From Deinococcales bacterium (GTDB lineage Bacteria; Deinococcota; Deinococci; Deinococcales; JAAFIG01): a DNA stretch of 39,127 nucleotides. The translations under genes were made by a program, and so were the position numbers. Shown piece after piece: positions 1 to 7,817 of this stretch (within the stretch, counting starts at the first letter, position 1; each line of letters starts with the position of its first letter). The notes under the pieces are model-generated. The model saw only the letters and a list, made by a program, of their open reading frames with translations. It did no database searches and was not told the DNA's origin. The stretch covers positions 1 to 39,127 of the forward strand of contig JANYHH010000061.1 in the NCBI GenBank assembly GCA_025359505.1. The letters are read 5' to 3'.

Positions 1-2
1 TA

Positions 3-116
3 GGGCGGCATGGGAGTGAGTCGGTGATTGCGCGGTATGTGCAGGGGCAGGGTGGGGGAGAGTACCGTCAGCTTGTGGTGGCGCAGGAGGGTTTGTTTGG
101 GATTGAAGGTGCGTGA
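3..116 (+). CDS. C-terminal tail of an unidentified protein (5' end outside window)
   Basis: One forward frame is open from the window edge to TGA at 114-116, giving about 37 residues that end in LFGIEGA. The other two forward frames hit stops within the first 20 bases. The composition (Gly/Gln-rich stretch, then a hydrophobic VVAQEGLFGI segment) looks like real protein. I do not recognise the family from so little sequence. The tail contains no CTCGAG. Confidence 0.45.
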   Translation, partial: GRHGSESVIARYVQGQGGGEYRQLVVAQEGLFGIEGA

Positions 117-266
117 ATAAGCGTGGACATGATGCACATGGGTTTATTCAAAGAACCAATCTTCGAGCGCACGGCCCTGACTCGAGTTTCAGCGATTGCG
201 CGAGGCTGGACACATCAGCCAGCGATCACTAATTTCTTCAACCTCACACTCTTGATCATTCGTCCG

Positions 267-686
267 TCAAATGGGTATGGATATGTTGACGCCAACCGCG
301 ACCAGCTCGAGCAAATTCTCGTCTCGAGCCTTGATGAGCTGTTCCCTTGAAAGTCCACGGGTTGCCTCGGGCGAGATTTTAAGTGTCAGAATCAGCCCGA
401 AGCCAGCGGTGTCGCTGGCTTTTCGCACCCACTCGGCATCCACGGCAAAGCTCGAGAGCACGCGCTCGTGATTAAAAAGCGAGACCATGTGGCGGTTGTC
501 ACCGCTTTCCAAAATGCCGTAAGCGTCTTGCTTGTCCAAGTACCAGAACTCTTCGCCTTCGTAAAGGCCTGATATCAGATCGTCGAGGGCTGCTGCTTCG
601 GGTTCTCGGCTGATATTTTCCCGAGCGATTGCTAGAAACGCCAATGTCTGATTTTGGCCAGCCTCGATCCAGAAAATGCAATCCAT
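267..686 (-). CDS. hypothetical protein, 139 aa
   Basis: An open frame of 139 residues from ATG at 686; a GTG one codon upstream is the alternative start. It is an acidic soluble protein with no signal peptide or membrane segment. It begins MDCIFWIEAG and has an aromatic, acidic middle (EGEEFWYLDKQDAYG). It lies 26 nt downstream of another small leftward gene ending at 716, so the two may be co-transcribed. Four CTCGAG sites lie inside or at its end, in more than one frame. I recognise no domain. The opposite strand also has open frames here, but this one has the more protein-like composition. Confidence 0.55.
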   Translation of the reverse strand: MDCIFWIEAGQNQTLAFLAIARENISREPEAAALDDLISGLYEGEEFWYLDKQDAYGILESGDNRHMVSLFNHERVLSSFAVDAEWVRKASDTAGFGLILTLKISPEATRGLSREQLIKARDENLLELVAVGVNISIPI

Positions 687-715
687 CACAAATCAAATCC
701 GTCCGTACCTTTGAG

Positions 716-1027
716 TCAAGCCCGCGTGCCAAACAACGTCTGGCGCTCCTCGAGCCGCTGCTCGAACAACTGCTCAACGATCCGCAGCCAACGCTCGAGC
801 CAGCCGCGCATGATCGCCACGCGCCGCACCGCGCCGAGCGCCTCGAGCGCTTCGATGGCGGCTTCCAAGCGACTGGCGATGGTTTCCGCGTAGCGCTGCG
901 CGTCCTCCAAATTCGCGCCGATCAAGACGTGCGTGACCTCGCATTGCAGCAGCGGCAGCACGGCGTCTGTCGGGGTGAGCGCTTGGCTCGAGGTCAGGCT
1001 GGGTTCTAACTGCATGAGGCTTAGCAT
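716..1027 (-). CDS. hypothetical protein, 103 aa, probably helical
   Basis: The frame ends at 716 and could start at ATG 1027 (MLSLMQLEPS), at ATG 1015, or at ATG 1081. The last would overlap the ATG of the divergent aldehyde dehydrogenase. I chose 1027 because it avoids that overlap, but no clear Shine-Dalgarno or -10 box decides the matter. The product is rich in Leu, Glu, Ala and Arg with long helix-forming stretches (AETIASRLEAAIEALEAL), so a coiled coil or helical bundle is likely. No family is recognised. It probably precedes the 267-686 gene in one transcript. Confidence 0.5.
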   Translation of the reverse strand: MLSLMQLEPSLTSSQALTPTDAVLPLLQCEVTHVLIGANLEDAQRYAETIASRLEAAIEALEALGAVRRVAIMRGWLERWLRIVEQLFEQRLEERQTLFGTRA

Positions 1028-1067
1028 AGCGCGTCTGAACTCGAGGGAATGCTCGAGCCGTTGCAGG

Positions 1068-1073
1068 TATTCT
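1068..1073 (+). promoter_or_regulatory. -10 element TATTCT, leaderless start of aldehyde dehydrogenase
   Basis: TATTCT lies 6 nt before ATG 1080. There is no Shine-Dalgarno sequence in the same stretch. This fits a -10 box whose transcript begins at or very near the start codon. Confidence 0.5.
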
Positions 1074-1079
1074 GAGCGC

Positions 1080-2567
1080 ATGTCACAGAACGAATTTTTG
1101 CTGCCCGCAACCAAAGCGTGGCTCGAGCGCCCCAAGAAGCTGTTGATCGGCAACCGCTGGGTGGATAGCGTATCCGGCGCAACCTTGCCCGTAACCGATC
1201 CTGCGACCCTCGAGACGCTGTGCATGGTGCAACTCGCCTCGAGCGCTGATGTGGACTTGGCGGTCAGTGCCGCCCGCCGAGCATTGGATGGCGTCTGGGG
1301 CGAGACCACGCCAGCCGAGCGCGGGCGTTTGCTGTGGCGCTTGGCGGATCTGATCGACGAGCACGCCGATGTCTTGCGGCAACTCGAGAGTCTGGATGTC
1401 GGCAAGCCCGTGATGGAGACGTATGTTTTTGATTTGCCGCTGACCAGCGATCATTTCAGGTACTTCGCGGGTTGGGCGACCAAGATCACGGGGCAGAGCA
1501 TTCCCAGTTCCCTGCCCGGCGAGGCGCTGTGCTACACGCGTCATGAACCCGTTGGCGTGGTCGCGGCGATTGTGCCGTGGAATTTTCCGCTGGCGATCGC
1601 CGCGTGGAAACTCGCGCCAGCACTGGCCTGCGGCAACGCGGTGATTTTGAAGCCCAGCGAAATCACGCCGCTCACCGCGCTGTACTTGGGTGAGTTGATT
1701 TTGGAGGCGGGCTTTCCTAGTGGTGCGGTGGGCATCTTGCCCGGACTCGGTGCGGTGGCGGGGGCTGCGCTGGTGGAGCACGCGGGCGTGGATAAAGTCT
1801 CGTTCACGGGCAGCACCCGCGTCGGGCGCGAGATCATGCAAAAAGCGGGTGGCAACTTCAAACGAGTCACGCTCGAGTTGGGCGGCAAATCCCCGAATAT
1901 CATCTTGCCCGACGCCGACATCTCAGACGCAATCGGCGGCGCAATGACGGCGATGTTCTTCAATCAGGGTGAAGCGTGCGTGGCTGGCTCGAGGTTGTAC
2001 GTGCCCAAAGCGCTCAAAGCCGATGTGCTATCAGAACTTTCAACTCGAGCGGCTGGGATCGTGCAGGGCGCAAGCCTCGACCCGGCGACGCAGATGGGGC
2101 CGCTGGTCTCGCAGGTGCAACTCGAGCGCGTGCTGGGCTTCATTGAGCGCGGCGTATCAGCCGGGGCGCAGCTCGTGACGGGCGGCTCGAGGAACTTTGG
2201 CGCGGGTAACGGGTACTTCGTGCAGCCCACCATCTTTGCCGCATCCGATGATCTCGAGTTGAGCCGCGAGGAAATTTTCGGGCCCGTGCTGACGGTGCTG
2301 ACTTATGAAGACATCGATGATCTCGTGGCACGGGCCAACGACAGCGTGTACGGGCTGGGCGCGGGCATCTGGACGAGCGATGTCAAAACCGGCATCCGAC
2401 TGGCTCACCGCCTGAAAGCGGGCACGGTCTGGGTCAACGGCTGGGGGATGCTCGAGGCGTCGATGCCGTGGGGCGGCTATAAGCAAAGCGGCATCGGGCG
2501 CGAGATGGGCAGTTACGCTTTACAGCATTACACTGAAGTTAAAAGCGTCTGGGTCAACCTGCTGTAA
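1080..2567 (+). CDS. NAD(P)-dependent aldehyde dehydrogenase
   Basis: A 495-residue protein of normal length for the ALDH superfamily, oxidising an aldehyde to its carboxylate with NAD(P)+. The N-terminal Rossmann part carries the VPWNFPL cofactor motif. FTGSTRVG is the glycine motif, LELGGKSPNII holds the general-base Glu, and EACVAGSR near residue 300 holds the catalytic Cys. EEIFGPVL and the C-terminal GGYKQSGIGRE complete the signature. The overall look is that of betaine-aldehyde or gamma-aminobutyraldehyde dehydrogenases, but the substrate cannot be read from sequence. The ATG at 1080 was chosen over the long upstream extension because a -10 box directly precedes it and the protein then starts like its relatives. 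Confidence 0.93.
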   Translation: MSQNEFLLPATKAWLERPKKLLIGNRWVDSVSGATLPVTDPATLETLCMVQLASSADVDLAVSAARRALDGVWGETTPAERGRLLWRLADLIDEHADVLRQLESLDVGKPVMETYVFDLPLTSDHFRYFAGWATKITGQSIPSSLPGEALCYTRHEPVGVVAAIVPWNFPLAIAAWKLAPALACGNAVILKPSEITPLTALYLGELILEAGFPSGAVGILPGLGAVAGAALVEHAGVDKVSFTGSTRVGREIMQKAGGNFKRVTLELGGKSPNIILPDADISDAIGGAMTAMFFNQGEACVAGSRLYVPKALKADVLSELSTRAAGIVQGASLDPATQMGPLVSQVQLERVLGFIERGVSAGAQLVTGGSRNFGAGNGYFVQPTIFAASDDLELSREEIFGPVLTVLTYEDIDDLVARANDSVYGLGAGIWTSDVKTGIRLAHRLKAGTVWVNGWGMLEASMPWGGYKQSGIGREMGSYALQHYTEVKSVWVNLL

Positions 2568-2607
2568 AGCTCGAGCTGGGAATAAGCTGGGACTCAGCTT
2601 TCACCCC

Positions 2608-2613
2608 TACGGT
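2608..2613 (+). promoter_or_regulatory. -10 element TACGGT, leaderless start of usp
   Basis: TACGGT lies 6 nt before GTG 2620, and there is no Shine-Dalgarno sequence. This position selects GTG 2620 rather than the TTG at 2614, giving the usual VYKNILIPTDGS beginning of the family. Confidence 0.55.
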
Positions 2614-2619
2614 TTGGGC

Positions 2620-3066
2620 GTGTACAAAAATATTTTGATCCCCACCGATGGCAGTGACGCCAGCCAAACCGCTTTGCAGCAGGGCTTGGAGCTGGCTAAA
2701 CAACTCGGCGCGAGTGTCACGGTGTTGTTTGCGATTGAGAACCCGTTCCTCAGCACGTGGGGCGGCTTCGCGCCGAGCGATGCGGGGACGGTCGGCAGCA
2801 TCATGGACGACCTGCGGGCGCTGGGACACCGCACATTGGATGCGGCGCTCGAGACGGCGCGGGGCGCGGGCGTCACCGCGCAAAAGTTACTCACCGAGGA
2901 TCTGCGCGTGACGGACGCAATTATGGAGGCTTGCAAAACCCACGACCTGATCGTGATGGGCACGCACGGGCGCGGTGGTCTGGAGCGCGTGCTGCTGGGA
3001 TCGGTAACTGAGTTCGTAATTCGGCATGCGGGGACGCCGACGCTGGTGGTGCACCCGCACGCTTGA
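2620..3066 (+). CDS. universal stress protein (UspA family)
   Basis: A 148-residue single-domain Usp protein. It begins YKNILIPTDGSDAS, the typical first beta strand with the Asp that contacts ATP. It ends with the nucleotide-binding loop GTHGRGGLERVLLGSV, matching the G-2x-G-9x-G(S/T) pattern of ATP-binding Usp proteins, so this member probably binds ATP. It lies 52 nt after the aldehyde dehydrogenase but appears to have its own -10 box. UspA proteins help cells survive stress; the precise role here is not visible. Confidence 0.93.
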   Translation: MYKNILIPTDGSDASQTALQQGLELAKQLGASVTVLFAIENPFLSTWGGFAPSDAGTVGSIMDDLRALGHRTLDAALETARGAGVTAQKLLTEDLRVTDAIMEACKTHDLIVMGTHGRGGLERVLLGSVTEFVIRHAGTPTLVVHPHA

Positions 3067-3083
3067 ACAGCTCGAGCTGTTTT
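3066..3083 (+). terminator. perfect palindrome with T-run between convergent genes, likely terminator
   Basis: AACAGCTCGAGCTGTT (3066-3081) is a 16-bp perfect palindrome centred on CTCGAG. It folds as a 6-bp stem with a TCGA tetraloop and is followed by TT. It overlaps the last base of the usp stop codon region and sits just before the convergent SDR stop, so it could end usp transcription. The T-run is short. Confidence 0.45.
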
Positions 3084-3084
3084 C

Positions 3085-3819
3085 TCAGGTCAGATTCTCA
3101 GCCATCGTCCGCATTTGAATCTCGATGATCCTCGAGCCAGCGCTTTGCGTGCAGGCCAGCAGCGTCGCCGCCGCCACGTCTTCCGGCTCGAGCATCGCGG
3201 ACGCGGCCACGCCGTCTTCCGTCCGGCCGCGCCCGATGGCGAACTCGGTTTTGACCCCGCCGGGGCAGATCACGCCGACTTTGATGTTGTGCGGGCGCAG
3301 TTCCTTGTCCAGCGCCTGCGCGAAACCGACCTGCGCGAACTTGGTGGCACAGTAAACCGCTTCGCCCGCGAAACCGTAAATGCCGGCCATCGATGAAATC
3401 GTGATGATCGTGCCAGATTTCTGCGCGATCATCGGTGGTGCGGCGTGGCGCGTGAACAGAAACGTCGATTTGACGTTGGTGTCCATCATTTCAATGTACT
3501 CATCCGCGCTGGTGTCCACCAGATTCTTGTAATTGCCAACACCCGTGTTGTTGATCAAAATATCCAACTGCCCAAACGACTCGAGCGCGGCTTTGACGGT
3601 GTTCACGGCCGTTGCTTCATCTCGAGCGTCGCCGATCACTTTGATGGCATCGCTGCCCATGCCGCGAATTTCAGCGATCAGCGCCTCGAGCCGTGAAGAT
3701 CGGCGAGCGGTCAGTACGAGCTTCGCACCTTCGGCGGCTAAGGCTTTGGCGCAAGCCAGTCCAATTCCGGCGCTGGCTCCGGTGACAATGGCGACTTTCC
3801 CCGCGAGTTTCTTGGTCAT
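3085..3819 (-). CDS. short-chain dehydrogenase/reductase (SDR family)
   Basis: A 244-residue classical SDR oxidoreductase. The cofactor motif TGASAGIG is near residue 14, NNTG near 90, the catalytic Ser lies in ITISSMAG, and the YCATK motif supplies the catalytic Tyr and Lys. CPGGVKTEF follows as in other classical SDRs. The Arg residues after the second strand (TARRSSR) suggest NADP(H) preference. The start is ATG 3819, preceded by the Shine-Dalgarno AAAGGA. It resembles the YdfG/serine-dehydrogenase-like group, but the substrate is unknown. It is convergent with usp, with a palindrome between them. Confidence 0.92.
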   Translation of the reverse strand: MTKKLAGKVAIVTGASAGIGLACAKALAAEGAKLVLTARRSSRLEALIAEIRGMGSDAIKVIGDARDEATAVNTVKAALESFGQLDILINNTGVGNYKNLVDTSADEYIEMMDTNVKSTFLFTRHAAPPMIAQKSGTIITISSMAGIYGFAGEAVYCATKFAQVGFAQALDKELRPHNIKVGVICPGGVKTEFAIGRGRTEDGVAASAMLEPEDVAAATLLACTQSAGSRIIEIQMRTMAENLT

Positions 3820-3855
3820 GGTGTCCTTTCAAAACTGGTGATTCGCGCTAGCCTA

Positions 3856-4320
3856 TCAGCTTGCGGACGCCTCGAGTTTGACGCCGATCAGCTCGAGGAT
3901 TTGCTGCAAGCGCTGGGATTCGCTAATAAACCCCAAGCCTTTCCTGCGCGACAACAGCCGCTCGAGGGCCGCGTCGTTCGCGGGCATCCCGAACAGCGTT
4001 CCCAACTTGCCCGTGCCGAGTGACACGGGCGCGGTGATCGTGCAATTGGCGAAGCTCGGGCTGGAATCGTACTCGAGTTCCAAAGCGCCATCCTTGAAGG
4101 CCCACATTTTGATCACGTCGGTTTCCCACTGCACGACCGCCAAGCTGACTGTATCGCCCAACGAAACTGTGTTACTCGAGGACAGTGCTCGAGCGCGGCT
4201 CGGGAGTGCTGAGTCCATCGTGGCGAACCAGACATCGGTCATCGACTGCGGCGTCAGGGACTCGTCGCGCAAGACTTCAGTCTGGCTCGAGGACTTCAGG
4301 ACGATGAAGGCGTTGGTCAT
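3856..4320 (-). CDS. hypothetical protein, 154 aa
   Basis: An open frame from ATG 4320 with a TAGTCT box 6 nt upstream on the same strand. The product starts MTNAFIVLKSSSQTEVL and is a soluble mixed alpha/beta protein. It has a Ser-rich segment encoded partly by CTCGAG sites (ARALSSSNTVS) and a helical C-terminus (RLQQILELIGVKLEASAS). I recognise no family. It lies 36 nt upstream of the SDR gene on the same strand and may be co-transcribed with it. The promoter placement and codon-like composition make it a credible gene. Confidence 0.6.
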   Translation of the reverse strand: MTNAFIVLKSSSQTEVLRDESLTPQSMTDVWFATMDSALPSRARALSSSNTVSLGDTVSLAVVQWETDVIKMWAFKDGALELEYDSSPSFANCTITAPVSLGTGKLGTLFGMPANDAALERLLSRRKGLGFISESQRLQQILELIGVKLEASAS

Positions 4321-4326
4321 GCGCTG

Positions 4327-4332
4327 AGACTA
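4327..4332 (-). promoter_or_regulatory. -10 element TAGTCT, leaderless start
   Basis: Read on the minus strand, TAGTCT is followed by 6 nt and then ATG 4320. It is the same arrangement seen before mutS and fabD. Confidence 0.45.
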
Positions 4333-4380
4333 ACGCCAGTGCCTGATGGAAAACTGTCTCGAGCCGCACCAGTATAGTTA

Positions 4381-4460
4381 CTCGAGCGGCGCTGTGCTGA
4401 TTGCCCGCTCGCTACTCGAGCGGTGCTGTGCTGATTGCCCGCTCGCTACTCGAGCGGTGC
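4381..4460. repeat. 34-bp tandem repeat, about 2.35 copies, beginning at CTCGAG
   Basis: Units at 4381-4414 and 4415-4448 differ at one position, and a partial third copy covers 4449-4460. Each unit starts with CTCGAGCGG. On the minus strand each unit boundary re-creates the end of the VOC gene (codons for A-P-L-E followed by a stop), so the 3' end of that gene has been duplicated in tandem. Confidence 0.9.
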
Positions 4461-4831
4461 GAACAGATCCACGACGTGACCGTCTGGATCGGCGATCTGC
4501 GCGTAGCGCTGCCCCAGAAAGCGTCCCATGGGGCTTTGACGGGGCGACCGCCCGCCAGCAGTACCTCGTCAAATTTCGTGTCGACTTCAACAGGCGAGGC
4601 GCACAGAAACGCCGCGAGGTTGTGATTCGGCGCGTGCTTGTACCCCTCGTGCAAACTCGAGGTCAGTTCCACGCTGTCCCACATGAAGCGCAGACCGTTC
4701 GGTAAGGTGATCTCGGCGTGCGGTTCCTCTTCCAAGCCTTGCGGGATTTCAAATCCCAGTGAGCGATAAAACGCGAAGCTCGAGGTCATATCTTTGGTGG
4801 TGATGCCGATGGCGTCCAAGCGCGGCGTCAT
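4446..4831 (-). pseudogene. VOC (glyoxalase/bleomycin-resistance) family protein with a C-terminal frameshift
   Basis: Starting at ATG 4831 (GGAG 6 nt upstream), the frame gives a VOC fold: MTPRLDAIGITTKDMTSSFA, then FYRSLGFEIP, FMWDS, and KAPWDAFWG. Right after FWG the original frame degenerates. The next frame continues with the expected family ending GQRYAQIADPDGHVVDLF, then APLE and a stop at 4446-4448. Adding one C to the CCCC run at 4512-4515 (a G on the coding strand) would join the two parts into a normal protein of about 128 residues. Unrepaired, the ribosome would run on to the next stop at 4412. It is either a real one-base deletion or a homopolymer sequencing error. The tandem repeat overlaps its stop. 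Confidence 0.8.
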
Positions 4832-4940
4832 GGACGGCTCCGAGCGAATTGCCGTGACTCAGACTGATTTGTGCGACGTTTCATTGTATCCCCCTGATTT
4901 CGCTTACAACATAGCGCATTGGGGTCTAGAAACGCAAAAT

Positions 4941-4968
4941 CCCCTCGAGCTGGGAGGAGTCTCGAGGG
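4941..4968. repeat. 28-nt CTCGAG hairpin, copy A
   Basis: The motif runs CCCCTCGAG, a G-rich spacer, then CTCGAGGG. It is a direct repeat of 5057-5084 with two substitutions. Its two CTCGAG sites can pair as an 8-bp stem. Confidence 0.75.
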
Positions 4969-5056
4969 AAGTGGGAGGGAGTATCCCACTGGATCAGTAA
5001 AGCAGGCAGGCGTTAGACGGCCGTCACACGGGCGTGAAAGCCTCGCCAAAAGACTG

Positions 5057-5085
5057 CCCCTCGAGCCGGGAGGGGTCTCGAGGGG
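5057..5085. repeat. 28-nt CTCGAG hairpin, copy B
   Basis: CCCCTCGAG (5057-5065) pairs perfectly with CTCGAGGGG (5077-5085) across an 11-nt G-rich loop. It is the second copy of the element at 4941, 116 bp away. Confidence 0.75.
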
Positions 5086-5278
5086 TGAGACCAAGTATGC
5101 ACTGCGATCTTTAGTGCAACCTGAAAGAGCCGTGGCAGTTTTGTTGCAGCATTCGAAATTCAGGCATTTGCCCACTGTGAGCTTCGCGCTCGAGGGTGGC
5201 TCGAGGTAATCTGATGGTTTGACCTTGCAACTCCTTGCAATGGCGAATCGGCAGCGGTTGACCCGCACGCGATTTCGG

Positions 5279-5284
5279 TAAACT
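5279..5284 (+). promoter_or_regulatory. -10 element TAAACT, leaderless start of mutS
   Basis: TAAACT is 7 nt before GTG 5292. A TTGACC at 5258-5263 could serve as -35, with a rather short 15-bp spacer. There is no Shine-Dalgarno sequence. Confidence 0.55.
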
Positions 5285-5291
5285 CCACTGC

Positions 5292-7817
5292 GTGTCGCTC
5301 AAAGGTTCCGGTCACGGTGCGTTACCACCGCTGCTCATTCAATACGTCAAACTTCGTGACGAGTACGCCGAGTACATCTTGCTTTTTCAAGTTGGCGATT
5401 TCTTTGAAACCTTCGGCGAGGACGCCGAGCGCGTCTCCAAACTGCTGAACATCACGCTGACCCACAAGCCCAGCAAGGATTTCGACACGCCGATGGCGGG
5501 CATCCCGATTCGCGCCGCTGAAAACCACATTGAGCGCTTGCTGAAACTCGGCTACCGCGTGGCCGTCGCCGAGCAAACCGAGGAGGCCAGTGTCGGCAAA
5601 GCCTTGGTCGAGCGCCAAGTTACGCAGCTCATCACGCCCGGCACGGTGCAGGTGGACACGATCCTGCGCGGCGAGGAAAATTTTCTGGCCAGCATCGCCA
5701 GCGGCGACGGTTACGCGCTGGCACTTTTAGACATCAGCACCGGCGAGTTCAGGTGCTGCACCGTCTCGAGCCGCTTGGCGCTCTACGACGAGTTGTCAAA
5801 GTACCGCCCAGCCGAGGTGCTGCTCGCGCCGGAACTCGGCGACAACGCCGCGTTCGCTGGCGAGTTCAGCGCTCGTTTTCCGGTAATGCGCTCGAGCGCC
5901 AGTTTTGACTTAAGCGACTGCTTGTTGACGCTCGAGACGCAGTTTGGCAGCCTGCCTGCCGTACTGGACGCGGACAGCTTGCGGCGGGCGTGCGGCGCGG
6001 TGATTGCGTATGCGACTCGAGTCAGCGACGCACCGACCCTGCCGAGCGTGCGGCGCGTGACGCGCTTCGATCCGGGCGCGACGGTGCGCTTGGATGAAAC
6101 AGCCGTCACCGCGTTAGAGCTATTCGCGCCGCTGTCACCGAACGCACCGCCGGACGCGACGCTGTTTGGGGCGCTGAACGCGACGCGCACCGCGCCGGGG
6201 CGTCGCCGATTGAAAGCGTGGCTCAGAGCGCCGCTGCTGGATATCGTCGGCATTGAAGACCGTCACGGAGCCGTCGGAGCGCTCGTGAACGGCAGCCTCG
6301 AGCGGCACGCGATTCGCTCAGCGCTGCACCGCTCGCACGATCTGGAACGGCTGTCCGCCCGCGTCGCCTCGAGCCGCGCCAACGCCCGCGATCTAGCGGC
6401 CCTGCTGCGAACCCTCGAGATCGTTCCAGAGTTACTTTCCACGCTCGAGACTTTGGACTCGAGGTTGCTGCGCGACATCGCCGCTCGTTTGGACGCGCTG
6501 CCCGAAGCCAAGCTGCGGATCACAGCGGCGCTCTTGGAGGACGTGCCAGTGAAACTGACCGAGGGCGGTTTGGTGCGCGACGGCTTCGACGCGGAGTTGG
6601 ACGCGCACCGCCACAGCGCCTTAGCGGGACGCAACTGGATCGCGGCCCTCGAGACCAGTGAGCGCGAACGCACGGGCATGCCCGTGAAGATCGGCTACAA
6701 CGCGGTCTTTGGCTACTACTTGGAAGTCACCAATCAGTACGCCCTTAAAGTCCCCAGCGATTACCGTGCGGTGGCGACTTTGAAAGACCGTCAGCGTTTC
6801 ACCCGCGCCGACCTGCGCGAAAAAGAGCGCGAGGTGCTGCTGGCCGACGCTGGAGCGCAAAAACGCGAGTACGCCGTGTTCGTGGAGCTGCGCGAGTCCT
6901 TAGCCCAGTACACCGAGCGCCTGCAACTCTTGGCCGGGGCGCTCGCGGAACTGGACGTGCTGGCGAGCCTCGGTGAAATCGCCAGTGATCGCGGGTACGT
7001 CAAACCTGCGCTGACCCAGACGGGCGATACGCTGGTGACAGAGGCTCGCCACCCAGTCGTCGAACTGGCGTTGCCAGAGCGCTCGAGCTTCGTGCCCAAC
7101 GACTTAAAACTCTCAGACTCGAGCCGCTTTACGCTGCTGACGGGCCCCAACATGAGCGGCAAAAGCACGTACCTGCGCCAGACCGCGCTGCTGTCGATCA
7201 TGGCGCAGATCGGCAGCTTCGTCCCAGCGAAAAGCGCTCAAATCCGTGTCCACGACCGCATTTACACCCGCATCGGCGCATCGGATGATCTGGCGGGCGG
7301 CGCGAGCACCTTCATGGTCGAGATGCGCGAACTGGCTAGGATATTGCACGGCGTGACCCCCAACAGCCTCGTGATCCTCGACGAGATCGGACGCGGCACG
7401 AGTACCTTCGACGGACTGGCGATTGCGTGGGCGGCATCTGAATTCCTGATCCAGACCAGCGCGACGGTGCTGTTCGCCACGCATTACTTTGAACTCACCC
7501 AACTCGAGGTGGCCCACGCTGGTGTCGTCAACCTGCACGTCGCCGCGCAGGAGGAAGCCCAGCACGGCATCCGCTTCTTCCACCAAGTCATGTCGGGCCC
7601 CGCCAGCAAGAGCTACGGCGTGCAAGTCGCCCGCCTCGCTGGGCTACTGCCAGCCGCGATTGCTCGAGCCGAAGCGCTGCTGCACGGGTTGGAAACCAGA
7701 AGCGCAGACCACGCCAATAAGGTAGCGCAGCAACTCGCCAGCACCGACCTCTCGAGGTTGACGGGCTTGCAGGCGCTGGGTTTGCTCGAGGAGATGCAGC
7801 AGAAGCTGCGCGGGTGA
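5292..7817 (+). CDS. mutS: DNA mismatch repair protein MutS
   Basis: An 841-residue MutS, normal length for the MutS1 group. The N-terminal mismatch-recognition domain keeps the Phe-x-Glu wedge in QVGDFFETFGEDA near residue 35. Connector, lever and clamp domains follow. The C-terminal ATPase has Walker A GPNMSGKSTYLRQ, Walker B LVILDEIGRGTSTFDG, and ATHYFELT. MutS binds mismatches as a dimer and recruits MutL. No mutL is adjacent. GTG 5292 was chosen because a -10 box lies 7 nt upstream and the protein then begins like other MutS proteins. The gene carries many CTCGAG sites in all three frames. Confidence 0.98.
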   Translation: MSLKGSGHGALPPLLIQYVKLRDEYAEYILLFQVGDFFETFGEDAERVSKLLNITLTHKPSKDFDTPMAGIPIRAAENHIERLLKLGYRVAVAEQTEEASVGKALVERQVTQLITPGTVQVDTILRGEENFLASIASGDGYALALLDISTGEFRCCTVSSRLALYDELSKYRPAEVLLAPELGDNAAFAGEFSARFPVMRSSASFDLSDCLLTLETQFGSLPAVLDADSLRRACGAVIAYATRVSDAPTLPSVRRVTRFDPGATVRLDETAVTALELFAPLSPNAPPDATLFGALNATRTAPGRRRLKAWLRAPLLDIVGIEDRHGAVGALVNGSLERHAIRSALHRSHDLERLSARVASSRANARDLAALLRTLEIVPELLSTLETLDSRLLRDIAARLDALPEAKLRITAALLEDVPVKLTEGGLVRDGFDAELDAHRHSALAGRNWIAALETSERERTGMPVKIGYNAVFGYYLEVTNQYALKVPSDYRAVATLKDRQRFTRADLREKEREVLLADAGAQKREYAVFVELRESLAQYTERLQLLAGALAELDVLASLGEIASDRGYVKPALTQTGDTLVTEARHPVVELALPERSSFVPNDLKLSDSSRFTLLTGPNMSGKSTYLRQTALLSIMAQIGSFVPAKSAQIRVHDRIYTRIGASDDLAGGASTFMVEMRELARILHGVTPNSLVILDEIGRGTSTFDGLAIAWAASEFLIQTSATVLFATHYFELTQLEVAHAGVVNLHVAAQEEAQHGIRFFHQVMSGPASKSYGVQVARLAGLLPAAIARAEALLHGLETRSADHANKVAQQLASTDLSRLTGLQALGLLEEMQQKLRG

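Larger units (their letters stand above)
4832..5291. other. gene-free stretch with paired CTCGAG hairpins
   Basis: About 460 bp between the divergent VOC gene and mutS. No open frame here looks like protein. It contains two near-identical 28-nt hairpins (listed separately), two further CTCGAG sites at about 5190 and 5201, and the mutS promoter at its right edge. I see no tRNA or other structured RNA that I can name. Confidence 0.6.
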
